From positions 1 through 64,000 of the forward strand of contig DASTOM010000008.1 of assembly GCA_035762545.1 (NCBI GenBank): a DNA stretch of 64,000 nt. The letters run 5' to 3'. This document shows, one piece after another, positions 25,727-34,064 of the stretch (position 1 is its first letter; each line of letters begins with the position of its first letter). Position numbers and translations under genes: made by a program. The stretch comes from JANQRA01 sp035762545. Its GTDB lineage: Bacteria > Actinomycetota > Acidimicrobiia > Spongiisociales > ZC4RG35. Below the pieces are notes generated by a model, which saw only the letters and a program-made list of their open reading frames with translations, was not told the DNA's origin and searched no databases.

Positions 25727-26491
25727 GTGGGCTTCGACATCACCTCGCCGTCGAACGAGCGGATCAAGTGGCTCGTGCGTCTGCGTGAGCGCAAGCATCG
25801 GGACGCCGAGGGAGTGCTGGTCGTGGAGGGTGAGCGGCTGTACTCACGGGCTTTGGCAGCCGACTTGAAGCCGGTGGTGACTTTCGTCTCGGACTCTTCG
25901 GCGATGGCCTCGGGTGAGGTGGTCACAGTGACTCCGGATGTGCTGGACAAGGCCTCTTATCGATCCCGATCGGAAGGGTTGGTCGGTGTGTTCCGCCAAC
26001 CTGCGACCGGACTGGACACCCTCTCTCTCGGAGCCCAACCACTGATCCTGATACTCGAGAACATCGAGAAGCCGGGGAATCTCGGTGCGATGTGCCGAAC
26101 CGCCGCCGCGGCCCGGGTCGATGCCGTGATCGCGATCGGCCACGGTGCCGACCCGTGGAATCCCAATGCCCTGCGCGCCTCGACGGGTGCGGTGTTCTCG
26201 GTCGGGCTGGCCGTGTCGGATTGGGATGCGCTGGAGCCCTGGTTGACGGAGCGAGGGGTGACGACGGTAGCCGCATCACCCGAAGCCACGACGAGTCTCT
26301 ATGACACCGACATGGGCAGACCGATCGCGGTTGTCATCGGCGCCGAGGATCAGGGATTGTCGGAACGCGCCAGATCGATCGCATCCGAGTTGGTGTCGAT
26401 CCCGCAGGCGCACGGCACGACAGATTCCCTCAACGCTTCGGTTGCGGCGGGAATCGTGCTGTTCGAGGTGGCTCGTCAGAGAACCGGGTAG
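25727..26491 (+). CDS. TrmH/SpoU-family RNA 2'-O-ribose methyltransferase
   Basis: A 254-residue SPOUT methyltransferase. The N-terminal substrate-binding domain (LVRLRERKHRDAEGVLVVEG) resembles RlmB/TrmH-like proteins. The knotted catalytic domain shows motif 1 ILENIEKPGNLGAMCRTAAA, motif 2 IAVVIGAEDQGLS and motif 3 SIPQAHGTTDSLNASVAAGI. It methylates a ribose in rRNA or tRNA; the site is not deducible. Start GTG at 25727, divergent from the DUF2007 gene. Confidence 0.92.
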   Translation: MGFDITSPSNERIKWLVRLRERKHRDAEGVLVVEGERLYSRALAADLKPVVTFVSDSSAMASGEVVTVTPDVLDKASYRSRSEGLVGVFRQPATGLDTLSLGAQPLILILENIEKPGNLGAMCRTAAAARVDAVIAIGHGADPWNPNALRASTGAVFSVGLAVSDWDALEPWLTERGVTTVAASPEATTSLYDTDMGRPIAVVIGAEDQGLSERARSIASELVSIPQAHGTTDSLNASVAAGIVLFEVARQRTG

Positions 26492-26526
26492 GTGGGGCGC
26501 CTGGCGGGACGCGGGGAAGACCGTCC

Positions 26527-27609
26527 CTAGCTAGGTCGAGGCAGATCGGGCGGACGCCCTTGCGGCCGGTGGAATCTGACCCGCCGTTGGTGGTGGAAGT
26601 AGATCTGAAAACCTCGCTGGTGGACCACCACCTGATGATGAAACCAACAGAGGACGACCAATTCGGTCTGGTTGGTCTCCCCACCCTGACTCCACGGCAC
26701 CAGATGGTGGATTTGGAGTCGACGTCGTGAATCACACCCATCGGCCTGACATTGCCCATGAGCGGCATGGATCAACGCCCGTTTCAATGCCGGTGGGGCG
26801 GTGCGTTGTCTCCGCCCGTAATCCATAAACCGTCCGTCCTGGTCCCGGGCGAGGACCTGGGTGTCGGCATCACACAAGATCCCCTGCAACGCCTCCCGAC
26901 CCACATTCGGTCCGGCTTCGAGATACACCCCAGCCTCACCGTTGGTCCCAGCGGCGTGTTCGGTGTCGACGATCACAGTGACATTGGCCAGTGGCGGATC
27001 ATCAGAAGTCAGGATCTCGACCAGGGCCGTGGCCCGTTTCCAACCGGCATCACCAGGAGAAGACCCGTCAGGAAGAGCGGGGATGGCGTCTGCGGCTTCG
27101 GAGAGGACCTTGTCCATAAGAGAACCAAACGGACCGTCCAAACCACCCCACAACCGCCACCACGACACATCCAGGTTCGGCTGCAACACCAAAAACCGGT
27201 CCCGAGCAGTCCGGTATTCATCCTCAGCAGTGACCCGAACCCTCAGGGAAGCCTCCCGTCTGACCCCGGCCACATCAGCCCACTCCATGAGTCCGACATC
27301 CTCGGGGATACGAGACAGGGCCTCCACCCGGTCAAACGACACGGAACCCTCGGCCAACAGCCCGGAAAGGTCGGGACGATCCAGGAGACGACGCATCGTC
27401 CGCACCAGGGACTTCGCCGAATCAACCGACATGTCCAAACGACCCGCCACCCACTCCGACAACGACCGAGAACCATCCCCCGTCGCCACCTGAGCAACGT
27501 CGAGCTCAGCCAGATCCCGCATCTGAACCTCACGAAGACGGGCAATCATCCGCTCCGAGGCAACCAACCGCTGCTCCCGCTGATCAACCGACAAAACCTC
27601 ATCCCTCAT
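26527..27609 (-). CDS. DUF222 / HNH endonuclease (13E12-type)
   Basis: A 360-residue protein with an N-terminal DUF222 helical domain (LDMSVDSAKSLVRTMRRL) and C-terminal HNH domain: CQADGCDSRRRLQIHHLVPW and GGETNQTELVVLCWFHHQVVV. This family is multi-copy in many actinobacteria (13E12 repeat proteins of mycobacteria) and is thought to be mobile-element related, but no transposition activity is established. No inverted repeats are visible at its edges. The base composition is slightly richer in A on its coding-complement strand than its neighbours. It is a single isolated gene, convergent with the methyltransferase. Confidence 0.9.
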   Translation of the reverse strand: MRDEVLSVDQREQRLVASERMIARLREVQMRDLAELDVAQVATGDGSRSLSEWVAGRLDMSVDSAKSLVRTMRRLLDRPDLSGLLAEGSVSFDRVEALSRIPEDVGLMEWADVAGVRREASLRVRVTAEDEYRTARDRFLVLQPNLDVSWWRLWGGLDGPFGSLMDKVLSEAADAIPALPDGSSPGDAGWKRATALVEILTSDDPPLANVTVIVDTEHAAGTNGEAGVYLEAGPNVGREALQGILCDADTQVLARDQDGRFMDYGRRQRTAPPALKRALIHAAHGQCQADGCDSRRRLQIHHLVPWSQGGETNQTELVVLCWFHHQVVVHQRGFQIYFHHQRRVRFHRPQGRPPDLPRPS

Positions 27610-27709
27610 AACCCCAACCGTACGAACCGGGTGTGACAGATTTGGCCAAAAAAGGCCGAACCAGAAAAGAATTCTCGAAACATCTTCTGGCTCTTACGAT
27701 CTCGATTGC

Positions 27710-28222
27710 GTGGCCTCGTACATGGAGCATCCCAGCAGGGCGACCCGCTACGCGAGTGGCGCGTATGTCGTCTATCCGGCTGCACTCGAAGAGAACACGA
27801 CTGTCTGGTTCGCATTCGACGTCGAGCGCGAACTCTGGGAGGGCCTCCTGGCCATTCGGGAGGGGGAGGATCGAGCCCGATTGGTTGGTGTCCCACTGTG
27901 GACGTACGGCCTCCACCTCGATGACGTCGTCGAGTACATCGAGTCCGGCGAAGGCGCCGCTGTGGCCTCTCGGGTTGTCGAACCCAGCGATAATCGGACG
28001 TTCCGGGTGACCTACCCGGACTTGCGTCCCGGTGACGACGATGATCGTTGGCGACAACTCCTCATCGACATGGAGCCATGGGACTGCTGGTTCGATGTCC
28101 TTGGGCCGGGATATCTCGCGATCTCCGCACCTGCGGCAACGGTTGAAGCCGTCGAGCGCTATCTGGATCATGGGGCTGGTGCCGGTGACTTCCTTTACGA
28201 GTCCGGTGACTCACCTGCCTGA
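27710..28222 (+). CDS. DUF4265 domain protein
   Basis: A 170-residue protein that fits the DUF4265 pattern: TVWFAFDVERELWEGLLAIR (beta strand then ELW), LVGVPLWTYGLHLDDVVEY and a final WFDVLGPGYLAISAP with YESGD. Function unknown. The start is GTG 27710; an in-frame ATG 12 bases on (27722) is equally possible. Upstream 100 bases are AT-rich for this genome and probably contain promoters for it and the divergent DUF222 gene. It overlaps the end of the convergent SnoaL-like gene by 28 bases. Confidence 0.8.
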   Translation: MASYMEHPSRATRYASGAYVVYPAALEENTTVWFAFDVERELWEGLLAIREGEDRARLVGVPLWTYGLHLDDVVEYIESGEGAAVASRVVEPSDNRTFRVTYPDLRPGDDDDRWRQLLIDMEPWDCWFDVLGPGYLAISAPAATVEAVERYLDHGAGAGDFLYESGDSPA

Positions 28223-28584
28223 TAGTCAGGAACCGACCCCTCCGACCAGACCTCACGGATCTTGTCCTCGGCATCGAACACAGCTCGGAGGTCGTTCTCT
28301 TGTGTCAGGTCGGCCCCGTCAGGTCCCGGAATGGTCGCCGATATGTGCCACGTGACCACATCGCCATCCTCAGAGAATCCCGAGGTCAACACACGTCGCC
28401 CGTCGCGGGGGCTCCCACGTACTGCCGTCACCGCTGCGATCACATCCTCTCTGCTCAAGGTCTCCCCGCCAACGTGATACGCGAGGTCCTCGGCGAACAT
28501 CCCCTCGACGTTCTCCCGCACGGATCCCTGCTCGCTGATGTACTGGCGCTCGATGTAGTCAGCGATACGCCGTGACCTGGACAC
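28195..28584 (-). CDS. SnoaL/NTF2-like protein
   Basis: A 129-residue protein with NTF2/SnoaL alpha+beta character: an N-terminal helix pair (RIADYIERQYISEQGSVREN), MFAEDLAYHVGGETLSREDV, then strands VVTWHISATIPGP and NDLRAVFDAEDKIREVW. Small-molecule binding is usual for the fold, but no catalytic residues can be inferred. GTG 28584 is chosen because longer frames extend into the divergent exonuclease. The last 28 bases are antisense to the DUF4265 gene. Confidence 0.72.
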   Translation of the reverse strand: MSRSRRIADYIERQYISEQGSVRENVEGMFAEDLAYHVGGETLSREDVIAAVTAVRGSPRDGRRVLTSGFSEDGDVVTWHISATIPGPDGADLTQENDLRAVFDAEDKIREVWSEGSVPDYQAGESPDS

Positions 28585-28657
28585 CCAGTCACCGTACCCC
28601 CGTCGCGAAAGACATCGTTGACATCGAACACTTGTTCGAGTTAGTCTGCCTCGGGCC

Positions 28658-30313
28658 GTGGCCCAGCAGGAATCGCTCGTCTTCCAGCCCAGTTTCGAGG
28701 ACCTCTCCACCTCACTCATCGACGTCACATTCTGTGTCCTCGACCTGGAGACGACCGGGGGCTCACCCCGGGACTGTGAGATCACCGAGATCGGGGCGGT
28801 CAAGTACAAGGGCGGCGAGCTGCTCGGGTCGTTCCAGACCCTCGTCGATCCGGGTCTGCCCATCCCACCGTCGATCACGATCCTCACCGGGATCACTCAG
28901 GCGATGGTGATCAACGCCCCCAAAATCGAGACCGCGCTCCCCTCGTTTCTCGAGTTCATCGGTGATGCGGTGATCGTCGGTCACAACGTCAGGTTCGACC
29001 TCTCGTTCCTCAACGCCGCCGCGATGCGTCTCGGGTACGGGCGACTCCCCAACCAGAGCAGTGACACGGCCAAGCTGGCCCGACGACTGGTCCGGTCGGA
29101 GGTGCGCAACCTCCGACTCCAGAGCCTCGCCGCTCACTTCCGCAGCCCGACGGTCCCCAACCACCGCGCCCTCGAAGACGCCCGAGCCACCGCCCATGTG
29201 TTCCACGCCCTCCTGGAGCGGGCCGGCTCGCTGGGCGTGACCAATCTCGACGACCTCCTCCAACTGCCAACCGCCAGAGGCAGCTCCCACTACGAGAAGA
29301 TCGACCTCACCAAGCACCTCCCCCGCTCCCCCGGCGTCTACATCTTCCGGGACCGGGATGGGCGCCCGATCTACATCGGCAAGGCCTCCAACTTGAGGGC
29401 TCGGGTCCGCCAGTACTTCTACGGTGACACCCGTCGCTCCGTCTCGTACCTGATGAAGGAGCTGCACTCGATCGATCATCAGGAGTGCGCCACTCCTCTC
29501 GAGGCCGAGGTCACCGAGCTCCGCCTGATCCACGCCCACAGGCCCCGACACAACCGCAAGTCGAAGCCGCCGAAGTCCTCCCACTTCGTCAAGGTCACCG
29601 ACGAGCGTTACCCCCGGCTCTCGGTGGTCCGCTCGGTACGGGAGGACGGGTTGGCATACCTGGGGCCGTTCCGCTCAAAGCGTGCCGCCGACGAGGTGGT
29701 CCATGCCATCTGGGACGCATTTCCCATCCGCCGCTGCCTAACCAAACCGGGCTCGAGGACCGGCAAGTGCGCTCCCGCCCAGATGGGCCTGTCCCGATGC
29801 CCCTGTGACGGAGATCTGTCGGAGGACGCCTACCGACAAGTCGTAGGAGGTCTCATCGAGGCGATCAACGGTTCACCCGCCGGCCTGCTCGAGACCCTCG
29901 AGGACAGGATGGATCGGCTCGCCCTGGAACAACGGTTCGAAGAGGCGGCGTGGGCCAGGGATCGACACGACGCGCTGGCCCGGGCCATCGAGCGCCGCTG
30001 GGAATGGCAGTCGCTGTTCCGGGCCGGCTGGGTGGAACTGGAGCACCAGGACGGGACCAAGGTCGTCATCGACCATGCCAAGCTGGTCGAGAGTCGGCGG
30101 GCAGACGGGTCCTTCGACCTGCCCACCATCGGCGCCAACCCCGAAGTGCTCCCGAGCGACGTCGCTCCATCCGTCGAAGCCGCCGACGAGGCGGCGATCC
30201 TTTGGCGCTGGCTCAAGAGCAGTCAGGTGAGGGTGCTCGAATGCAGCGGTGGCTGGTCGCTCCCCGTTCGGAGAGTGGAGACACTGACGGTGTCCCGTCG
30301 TCTGGCGGCATAA
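28658..30313 (+). CDS. DEDD exonuclease fused to a GIY-YIG/UvrC-like domain
   Basis: A 551-residue fusion. Residues about 20-190 are a DnaQ-type 3'-5' exonuclease: VLDLETTGGSPRDCEITEIG (DxE), HNVRFDLSFLNAAA (D) and NHRALEDARATAHVF (HxxxxxD). Residues about 215-300 are a GIY-YIG nuclease domain beginning SPGVYIFRDRDGRPIYIGKA, as in UvrC. The rest matches the UvrC central region up to LEQRFEEAAWARDRHDAL (UVR motif). It lacks UvrC's C-terminal RNase H-like nuclease and HhH. The architecture is like M. tuberculosis Rv2191 and is presumed to act in DNA repair. Start GTG 28658. Confidence 0.9.
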   Translation: MAQQESLVFQPSFEDLSTSLIDVTFCVLDLETTGGSPRDCEITEIGAVKYKGGELLGSFQTLVDPGLPIPPSITILTGITQAMVINAPKIETALPSFLEFIGDAVIVGHNVRFDLSFLNAAAMRLGYGRLPNQSSDTAKLARRLVRSEVRNLRLQSLAAHFRSPTVPNHRALEDARATAHVFHALLERAGSLGVTNLDDLLQLPTARGSSHYEKIDLTKHLPRSPGVYIFRDRDGRPIYIGKASNLRARVRQYFYGDTRRSVSYLMKELHSIDHQECATPLEAEVTELRLIHAHRPRHNRKSKPPKSSHFVKVTDERYPRLSVVRSVREDGLAYLGPFRSKRAADEVVHAIWDAFPIRRCLTKPGSRTGKCAPAQMGLSRCPCDGDLSEDAYRQVVGGLIEAINGSPAGLLETLEDRMDRLALEQRFEEAAWARDRHDALARAIERRWEWQSLFRAGWVELEHQDGTKVVIDHAKLVESRRADGSFDLPTIGANPEVLPSDVAPSVEAADEAAILWRWLKSSQVRVLECSGGWSLPVRRVETLTVSRRLAA

Positions 30314-30342
30314 CTCAACAGCTCCCCTTGTTGGCCCCGGCG

Positions 30343-30825
30343 ATGGTCCGAAGACTCCTGGCACTGACGCTCGTTCTCGCCGCCTGCGGCGGAGCGAGCT
30401 CCCAGTCGCTCGAAGGTGTCGCTGATCTTCCTGTCACCGACGTCGCTGGCTTCGAGGCTCATCTGGAGGCGTTGGAGCGGCCTGCCGTGGTGAACGTGTG
30501 GGCGTCGTGGTGCCTCCCCTGCCGCTCGGAGGCTCCCCTCCTCGATGAGGCATACACGGCCTTCGGTGACCGGATCGAATTCATCGGCGTCGATGTCCAG
30601 GACTCGCAGAACGACGCCAAGGCGTTCCTCGCCGAGTACGGGCTGAACGGATTCGATCACTATTTCGACAGCGACCGCTCCATCCCGAACCACTATCTCG
30701 GCTTTGGCACTCCTATCACCTTCTTCTTCGCTCCCGGCGGCGAGCTCATCCACACCCACAACGGAGTCATCGACGAACGGACTCTGGCGTTGCAGATCGA
30801 CGAGCTGCTGAACCTCGAGGGCTGA
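30343..30825 (+). CDS. TlpA/ResA-like thioredoxin-fold lipoprotein
   Basis: A 160-residue exported thioredoxin-like protein. The signal peptide ends at lipobox LVLAAC (Cys15). The active site is WASWCLPCRSE with Cys57 and Cys60, and the cis-Pro loop is FGTPITFFF. It would act outside the membrane as a thiol reductant or oxidant, matching its position just before the cytochrome c maturation genes. Its stop lies two bases before the Lgt-like gene. It starts 29 bases after the exonuclease stop, so the transcript may begin with that gene. Confidence 0.88.
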   Translation: MVRRLLALTLVLAACGGASSQSLEGVADLPVTDVAGFEAHLEALERPAVVNVWASWCLPCRSEAPLLDEAYTAFGDRIEFIGVDVQDSQNDAKAFLAEYGLNGFDHYFDSDRSIPNHYLGFGTPITFFFAPGGELIHTHNGVIDERTLALQIDELLNLEG

Positions 30826-30827
30826 GC

Positions 30828-31502
30828 TTGGAGTTCACCCTTCTCTGGGCGGCACTGACCGCCGTCACCGCCACCTGGGCAGGTCTTCGCATCTGGGACG
30901 ACCGCCTCCCGGCCCGGGCCGACGACCACCTCCTGGCCGCGACCTTGTGGGGTCTGGTCGTGGGCAGGCTCACCGCCATGATCGCCCAGGGCGTCAATCC
31001 GTTGACCAACCCGGCCGAGATCATCATCGTGAGGGGTGGAGTGGCGACACCCGCCGCCGCAGCCACTTTCGTCGCGGTCCTCGTATGGTCGACCCGTACG
31101 CTCCCCGGCGCCGTGGATGCGATCGCTCCGGCGGTTCTGTTCGGCCTGGCCGGCTGGCACGCCGGCTGTCTCTGGCGCGGCGCCTGCCTCGGCACCCCCT
31201 CGGACCTGCCATGGGCGTGGGCGCTCCCCGGCAGCGCCGTGACCCGGCATCCGGTCGAGCTCTTCGCCGCACTCGGTCTCGCCCTCGCCGCATGGCTGGT
31301 GGCCTCCCTGCCCTGGCGCCCCTGGCTGAGGTCGGGCGTCGCTCTCGTCATGGCGTCGGGGCTCCGTCTCGTGACGGACCTCGTGCGCCCCAGCCTCGGA
31401 GATGCGGTCGAGTGGTGGTACTTCGTCGGGGTCTTTGTGGGACTCGGAGCGATTGCGATCGGTCCACTGTTGCCCCCTCCCCGGCAAGGTGAGCCGACTT
31501 GA
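30828..31502 (+). CDS. Lgt-like integral membrane protein
   Basis: A 224-residue protein with about seven hydrophobic helices. The sequence AIAPAVLFGLAGWHAGCLWR, then GACLGTPSDLPWAWALPG and RHPVELFAALGLALAAWLV, resembles prolipoprotein diacylglyceryl transferase (IAPALALG..., GTPTDLPW, HPTQLYE). The key GRWGNF motif is missing or replaced by GWHAGC, so ordinary Lgt activity is doubtful. Start is TTG 30828 just two bases past the TlpA stop. Being cotranscribed with TlpA and ccm suggests a role in envelope thiol or lipoprotein metabolism. Confidence 0.72.
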   Translation: MEFTLLWAALTAVTATWAGLRIWDDRLPARADDHLLAATLWGLVVGRLTAMIAQGVNPLTNPAEIIIVRGGVATPAAAATFVAVLVWSTRTLPGAVDAIAPAVLFGLAGWHAGCLWRGACLGTPSDLPWAWALPGSAVTRHPVELFAALGLALAAWLVASLPWRPWLRSGVALVMASGLRLVTDLVRPSLGDAVEWWYFVGVFVGLGAIAIGPLLPPPRQGEPT

Positions 31503-31535
31503 GTGATCAGCGGGGGGGCATGAGACTCCCTGCCG

Positions 31536-32171
31536 ATGTCCCCGATCGTTGAGCTCCGCGATGTAGGCGTGTCACTGGGCGGCCATCCGGTCTTGTCCGG
31601 GATCGATCTCGTCCTCGACCATGGGGCGACGGTGGGCATCGCCGGGCCGAACGGGTCGGGCAAGACGACACTGGTCCGCACCGTGGCCACGCTCTTGGCC
31701 TTCGACCGGGGCACCGCCACCATCCTCGGGGAGACCGAGGACTACATCCGCGCCCGTCGCGAGATCGGGCTGATCGGTCATCACCCGTCACTCATCCCCG
31801 AGCTCACTCTCGTCGAGAACCTCGAGCATGTGGCCCGTCTCAGCGCGATCGATCCCTCCCGGGTGGGCAAGGCGCTGGAGGTGGTGGGGTTGGACGAGGT
31901 CGCTGACCGACGTGCCGCCGCGTGCTCGTTCGGGATGCAACGCAGGGTGGAGATCGCACACCTCTTGCTGCGACGGCCCCGGCTTCTCCTGCTCGACGAG
32001 GCGGCGTCCGGTCTCGACGAGTCGGCCCAGGACCTCATCGGCGCGCTGATCGCCTCGGTACGGGAAAGGGATGGGGGTGCGGTGCTCGTCTCCCACGACC
32101 GGACCCACCTGGCCGGTCTCTGTGACCGGGTCCTCTCCCTGGAGGCGGGGCGACTGGACGGTGTCGCATGA
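31536..32171 (+). CDS. ccmA: Heme exporter ATP-binding protein CcmA
   Basis: A 211-residue ABC ATPase of System I cytochrome c maturation. Walker A is GPNGSGKTT, the signature region is AACSFGMQRRVEIA (a variant of LSxGQ) and Walker B is RLLLLDEAASGLD. With CcmB it uses ATP to release heme-loaded CcmE from CcmC. ATG 31536 follows the Lgt-like gene by 33 bases. Its stop overlaps ccmB by four bases. Confidence 0.92.
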   Translation: MSPIVELRDVGVSLGGHPVLSGIDLVLDHGATVGIAGPNGSGKTTLVRTVATLLAFDRGTATILGETEDYIRARREIGLIGHHPSLIPELTLVENLEHVARLSAIDPSRVGKALEVVGLDEVADRRAAACSFGMQRRVEIAHLLLRRPRLLLLDEAASGLDESAQDLIGALIASVRERDGGAVLVSHDRTHLAGLCDRVLSLEAGRLDGVA

Positions 32172-32842
32172 ACTTCTGGGCGCAGGCGTTCGAGATCGCC
32201 CGGGTCGACCTCATGGTCGAGCGCCGTCTCGGAGACACCCTCCGGATCGTCGTCCCGTTCGCAGTGGTGGCGATGATGGTGTTCCCCCTCGCCCTCGGTC
32301 TCGACCTGACCCTCGTCAGCGAGGTCGGGATCGGCATCTATTGGGCTTTGGGAATCCTCTTCGGGATGCAGGTCGCCCTGCGTCACTCGGCTGCAGACTC
32401 TCCGGCGCGACGTGACCTACACGCCCTGCTCGGAGTGGACCCGGCAGCCCGATTCGTGGGTCGCTGCTTCTCCGGAGGCCTCCTGAGCCTGGTGTTCTTC
32501 ACAGTCCTGATGCTGGCGATGGTCGTTCTGTTCTCACCCGATGTTCCTTCAGGAGGCTGGCCGGTACTCGCCCTGGCGACGGCCCTGGTCGCGATCGGCC
32601 TGACCGAACTGGGCACACTCGCCGGGGAGGTCAGCTCCGGTCTACGGAGCCGGAACGCCCTCGCCTCGCTCATCGTCGCCCCACTGGCGTTGCCGCTGGT
32701 GATCGGGGCATCGGAGTCGGTTCAGGCTCTAGAACGGGACACCGGTATCCTCATCTGGATACTTCTGTTGATAGCCAGTGATCTGGCCCTGGCGGTGGCC
32801 GGGGTGGCATTGGCAAGGCCCCTGGAAGAAGCGACCAGATGA
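32168..32842 (+). CDS. ccmB: Heme exporter membrane protein CcmB
   Basis: A 224-residue membrane protein with six helices. Segments VERRLGDTLRIVVPFAVVAM and LGTLAGEVSSGLRSRNALA are characteristic of CcmB, as is LIVAPLALPLVIGASES. It is the membrane component of the CcmAB ATPase. ATGA overlaps link it to both ccmA and ccmC. Confidence 0.92.
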   Translation: MNFWAQAFEIARVDLMVERRLGDTLRIVVPFAVVAMMVFPLALGLDLTLVSEVGIGIYWALGILFGMQVALRHSAADSPARRDLHALLGVDPAARFVGRCFSGGLLSLVFFTVLMLAMVVLFSPDVPSGGWPVLALATALVAIGLTELGTLAGEVSSGLRSRNALASLIVAPLALPLVIGASESVQALERDTGILIWILLLIASDLALAVAGVALARPLEEATR

Positions 32843-33555
32843 CACGAGTGAGAATCCTGCTCGGGCTGGCGGCTGTCGCCGTCGGAGTCGGGCTCTGGTT
32901 CGCCCTCACCGCCCCGCCCGACGCGCTACAGGGCGAGTACTCACGACTTCTCGGGATCCACCCACCGGCGATGTGGATCGCCTTCCTCGCCTTCGGCGTC
33001 ACTGCCTTCGCATCGATCATGTGGCTGGTCCGGAAGGCTGATCGCTGGGATCGGGTCGCCTCGGCGTCGGTCGAAGTCGGGGTGATCTTCACCGCAATCG
33101 GCTTGTTCACCGGGATGGTCTGGGGTCAGGCGGTCTGGGGCACTCCATGGGACTGGCGCGACCCGCGGCTCATGAGCACGGCAGTCATGTTCTTCGTCTA
33201 CATCGGATACATCGCCCTGCGCAACGCGATCGACGACCCAACTACCCGGGCCCGGCGGTCGGCCGTCCTCGGGACGGTCGCCGTGATCCAGGTCCCTCTC
33301 GTCTACTTCTCGGTCAACTTGTTCCGCACCCTCCACCAGACCGCATCGATCCGACCCGACGGCTCGTCCATGCCCGACGAGATGCTGATGGCGATGCTGG
33401 TGAACATGGCGGCGTTCACGCTCCTCTACATCGCCCTGATGGCGGCCCGTCTCGACGTGGCCCGGGTCGAGGCAGAGGCCGAGTCGGCCAAACAGCCGGG
33501 AATGGCCGGCGAGGGCGTGCGCCCACCTCGTCTGAGCGAGATCGAAGATGTCTGA
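32839..33555 (+). CDS. ccmC: CcmC, heme delivery protein to CcmE
   Basis: A 238-residue membrane protein of the heme-handling family. It carries the WWD signature WGTPWDWRDPR (residues 100-110) and two conserved histidines flanking it, His41 and His166, that ligate heme iron. Six helices are predicted, with a polar C-terminal extension after about residue 210. It loads heme covalently onto CcmE. Overlaps: ATGA with ccmB, and eight bases with ccmD. Confidence 0.93.
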   Translation: MTRVRILLGLAAVAVGVGLWFALTAPPDALQGEYSRLLGIHPPAMWIAFLAFGVTAFASIMWLVRKADRWDRVASASVEVGVIFTAIGLFTGMVWGQAVWGTPWDWRDPRLMSTAVMFFVYIGYIALRNAIDDPTTRARRSAVLGTVAVIQVPLVYFSVNLFRTLHQTASIRPDGSSMPDEMLMAMLVNMAAFTLLYIALMAARLDVARVEAEAESAKQPGMAGEGVRPPRLSEIEDV

Positions 33556-33655
33556 CACGGTCGTCGTCGCCGGGACCTACCTGATCTCCTATGGCCTAAT
33601 CGTCGCTTACGCCGTCTACCTCCACATCAGGAGACGACGGGCGACCGGCGACTGA
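33548..33655 (+). CDS. ccmD: CcmD-like 35-residue membrane peptide
   Basis: A very short gene: ATG 33548 to TGA 33655, 35 residues, with one hydrophobic helix (VVVAGTYLISYGLIVAYAVY) followed by a strongly basic tail HIRRRRATGD. Size, position between ccmC and ccmE and the helix-plus-positive-tail design are what CcmD looks like; CcmD helps release holo-CcmE from CcmC. It overlaps ccmC by eight bases. Confidence 0.82.
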   Translation: MSDTVVVAGTYLISYGLIVAYAVYLHIRRRRATGD

Positions 33656-33659
33656 TCTC

Positions 33660-34064
33660 ATGGGCCAGCGTCAGTTCGTCGTCCTCGGCATCGCCGGTGT
33701 GATCGCCCTCGTCGTTGCCATCACGATCTTCGGGCTCAACGACAACCTCACCTACTACCTCTATCCCAACGAGGCAGTCGACCAGCGCAATGACTTTCCC
33801 GACGGGGAGCGTTTCCGGCTCGCCGGCCAGGTCGTCGCCGGGTCCCTGGTCGAGGAGGGTGACGACCTCCTCTTCGACGTGACCGACGGCTCGGCCACTA
33901 TCGACGTCGTGCTCCTCAACACTCCTCCCCCTCTGTTCAACGAGGAAGTCCCGGTACTGCTCGAGGGGTATTGGAGCGGCGACACCTTCACCGCCGAGAG
34001 CGCCCTGATCAGACACGACGAGAACTACGAGATCCCCGAAGAGGGGAACTACGAGGACGGGTGA
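33660..34064 (+). CDS. ccmE: CcmE, periplasmic heme chaperone
   Basis: A 134-residue membrane-anchored heme chaperone. N-terminal helix at residues 6-26, then the OB-fold domain with RFRLAGQVVAGSLVEEGDDL. Heme attaches to His119 in the motif RHDENYEIPEE, equivalent to the E. coli HDENYTPPE. So it is the His-type and not the Cys-type found in archaea and some actinobacteria. Stop and ccmF start overlap (TGATG). Confidence 0.93.
   Translation: MGQRQFVVLGIAGVIALVVAITIFGLNDNLTYYLYPNEAVDQRNDFPDGERFRLAGQVVAGSLVEEGDDLLFDVTDGSATIDVVLLNTPPPLFNEEVPVLLEGYWSGDTFTAESALIRHDENYEIPEEGNYEDG

Noticed and set aside
27640..27665. GGCC-A6-GGCC palindrome upstream of the DUF4265 gene
   Set aside because: Short arms and no second element; could be chance in a promoter region.
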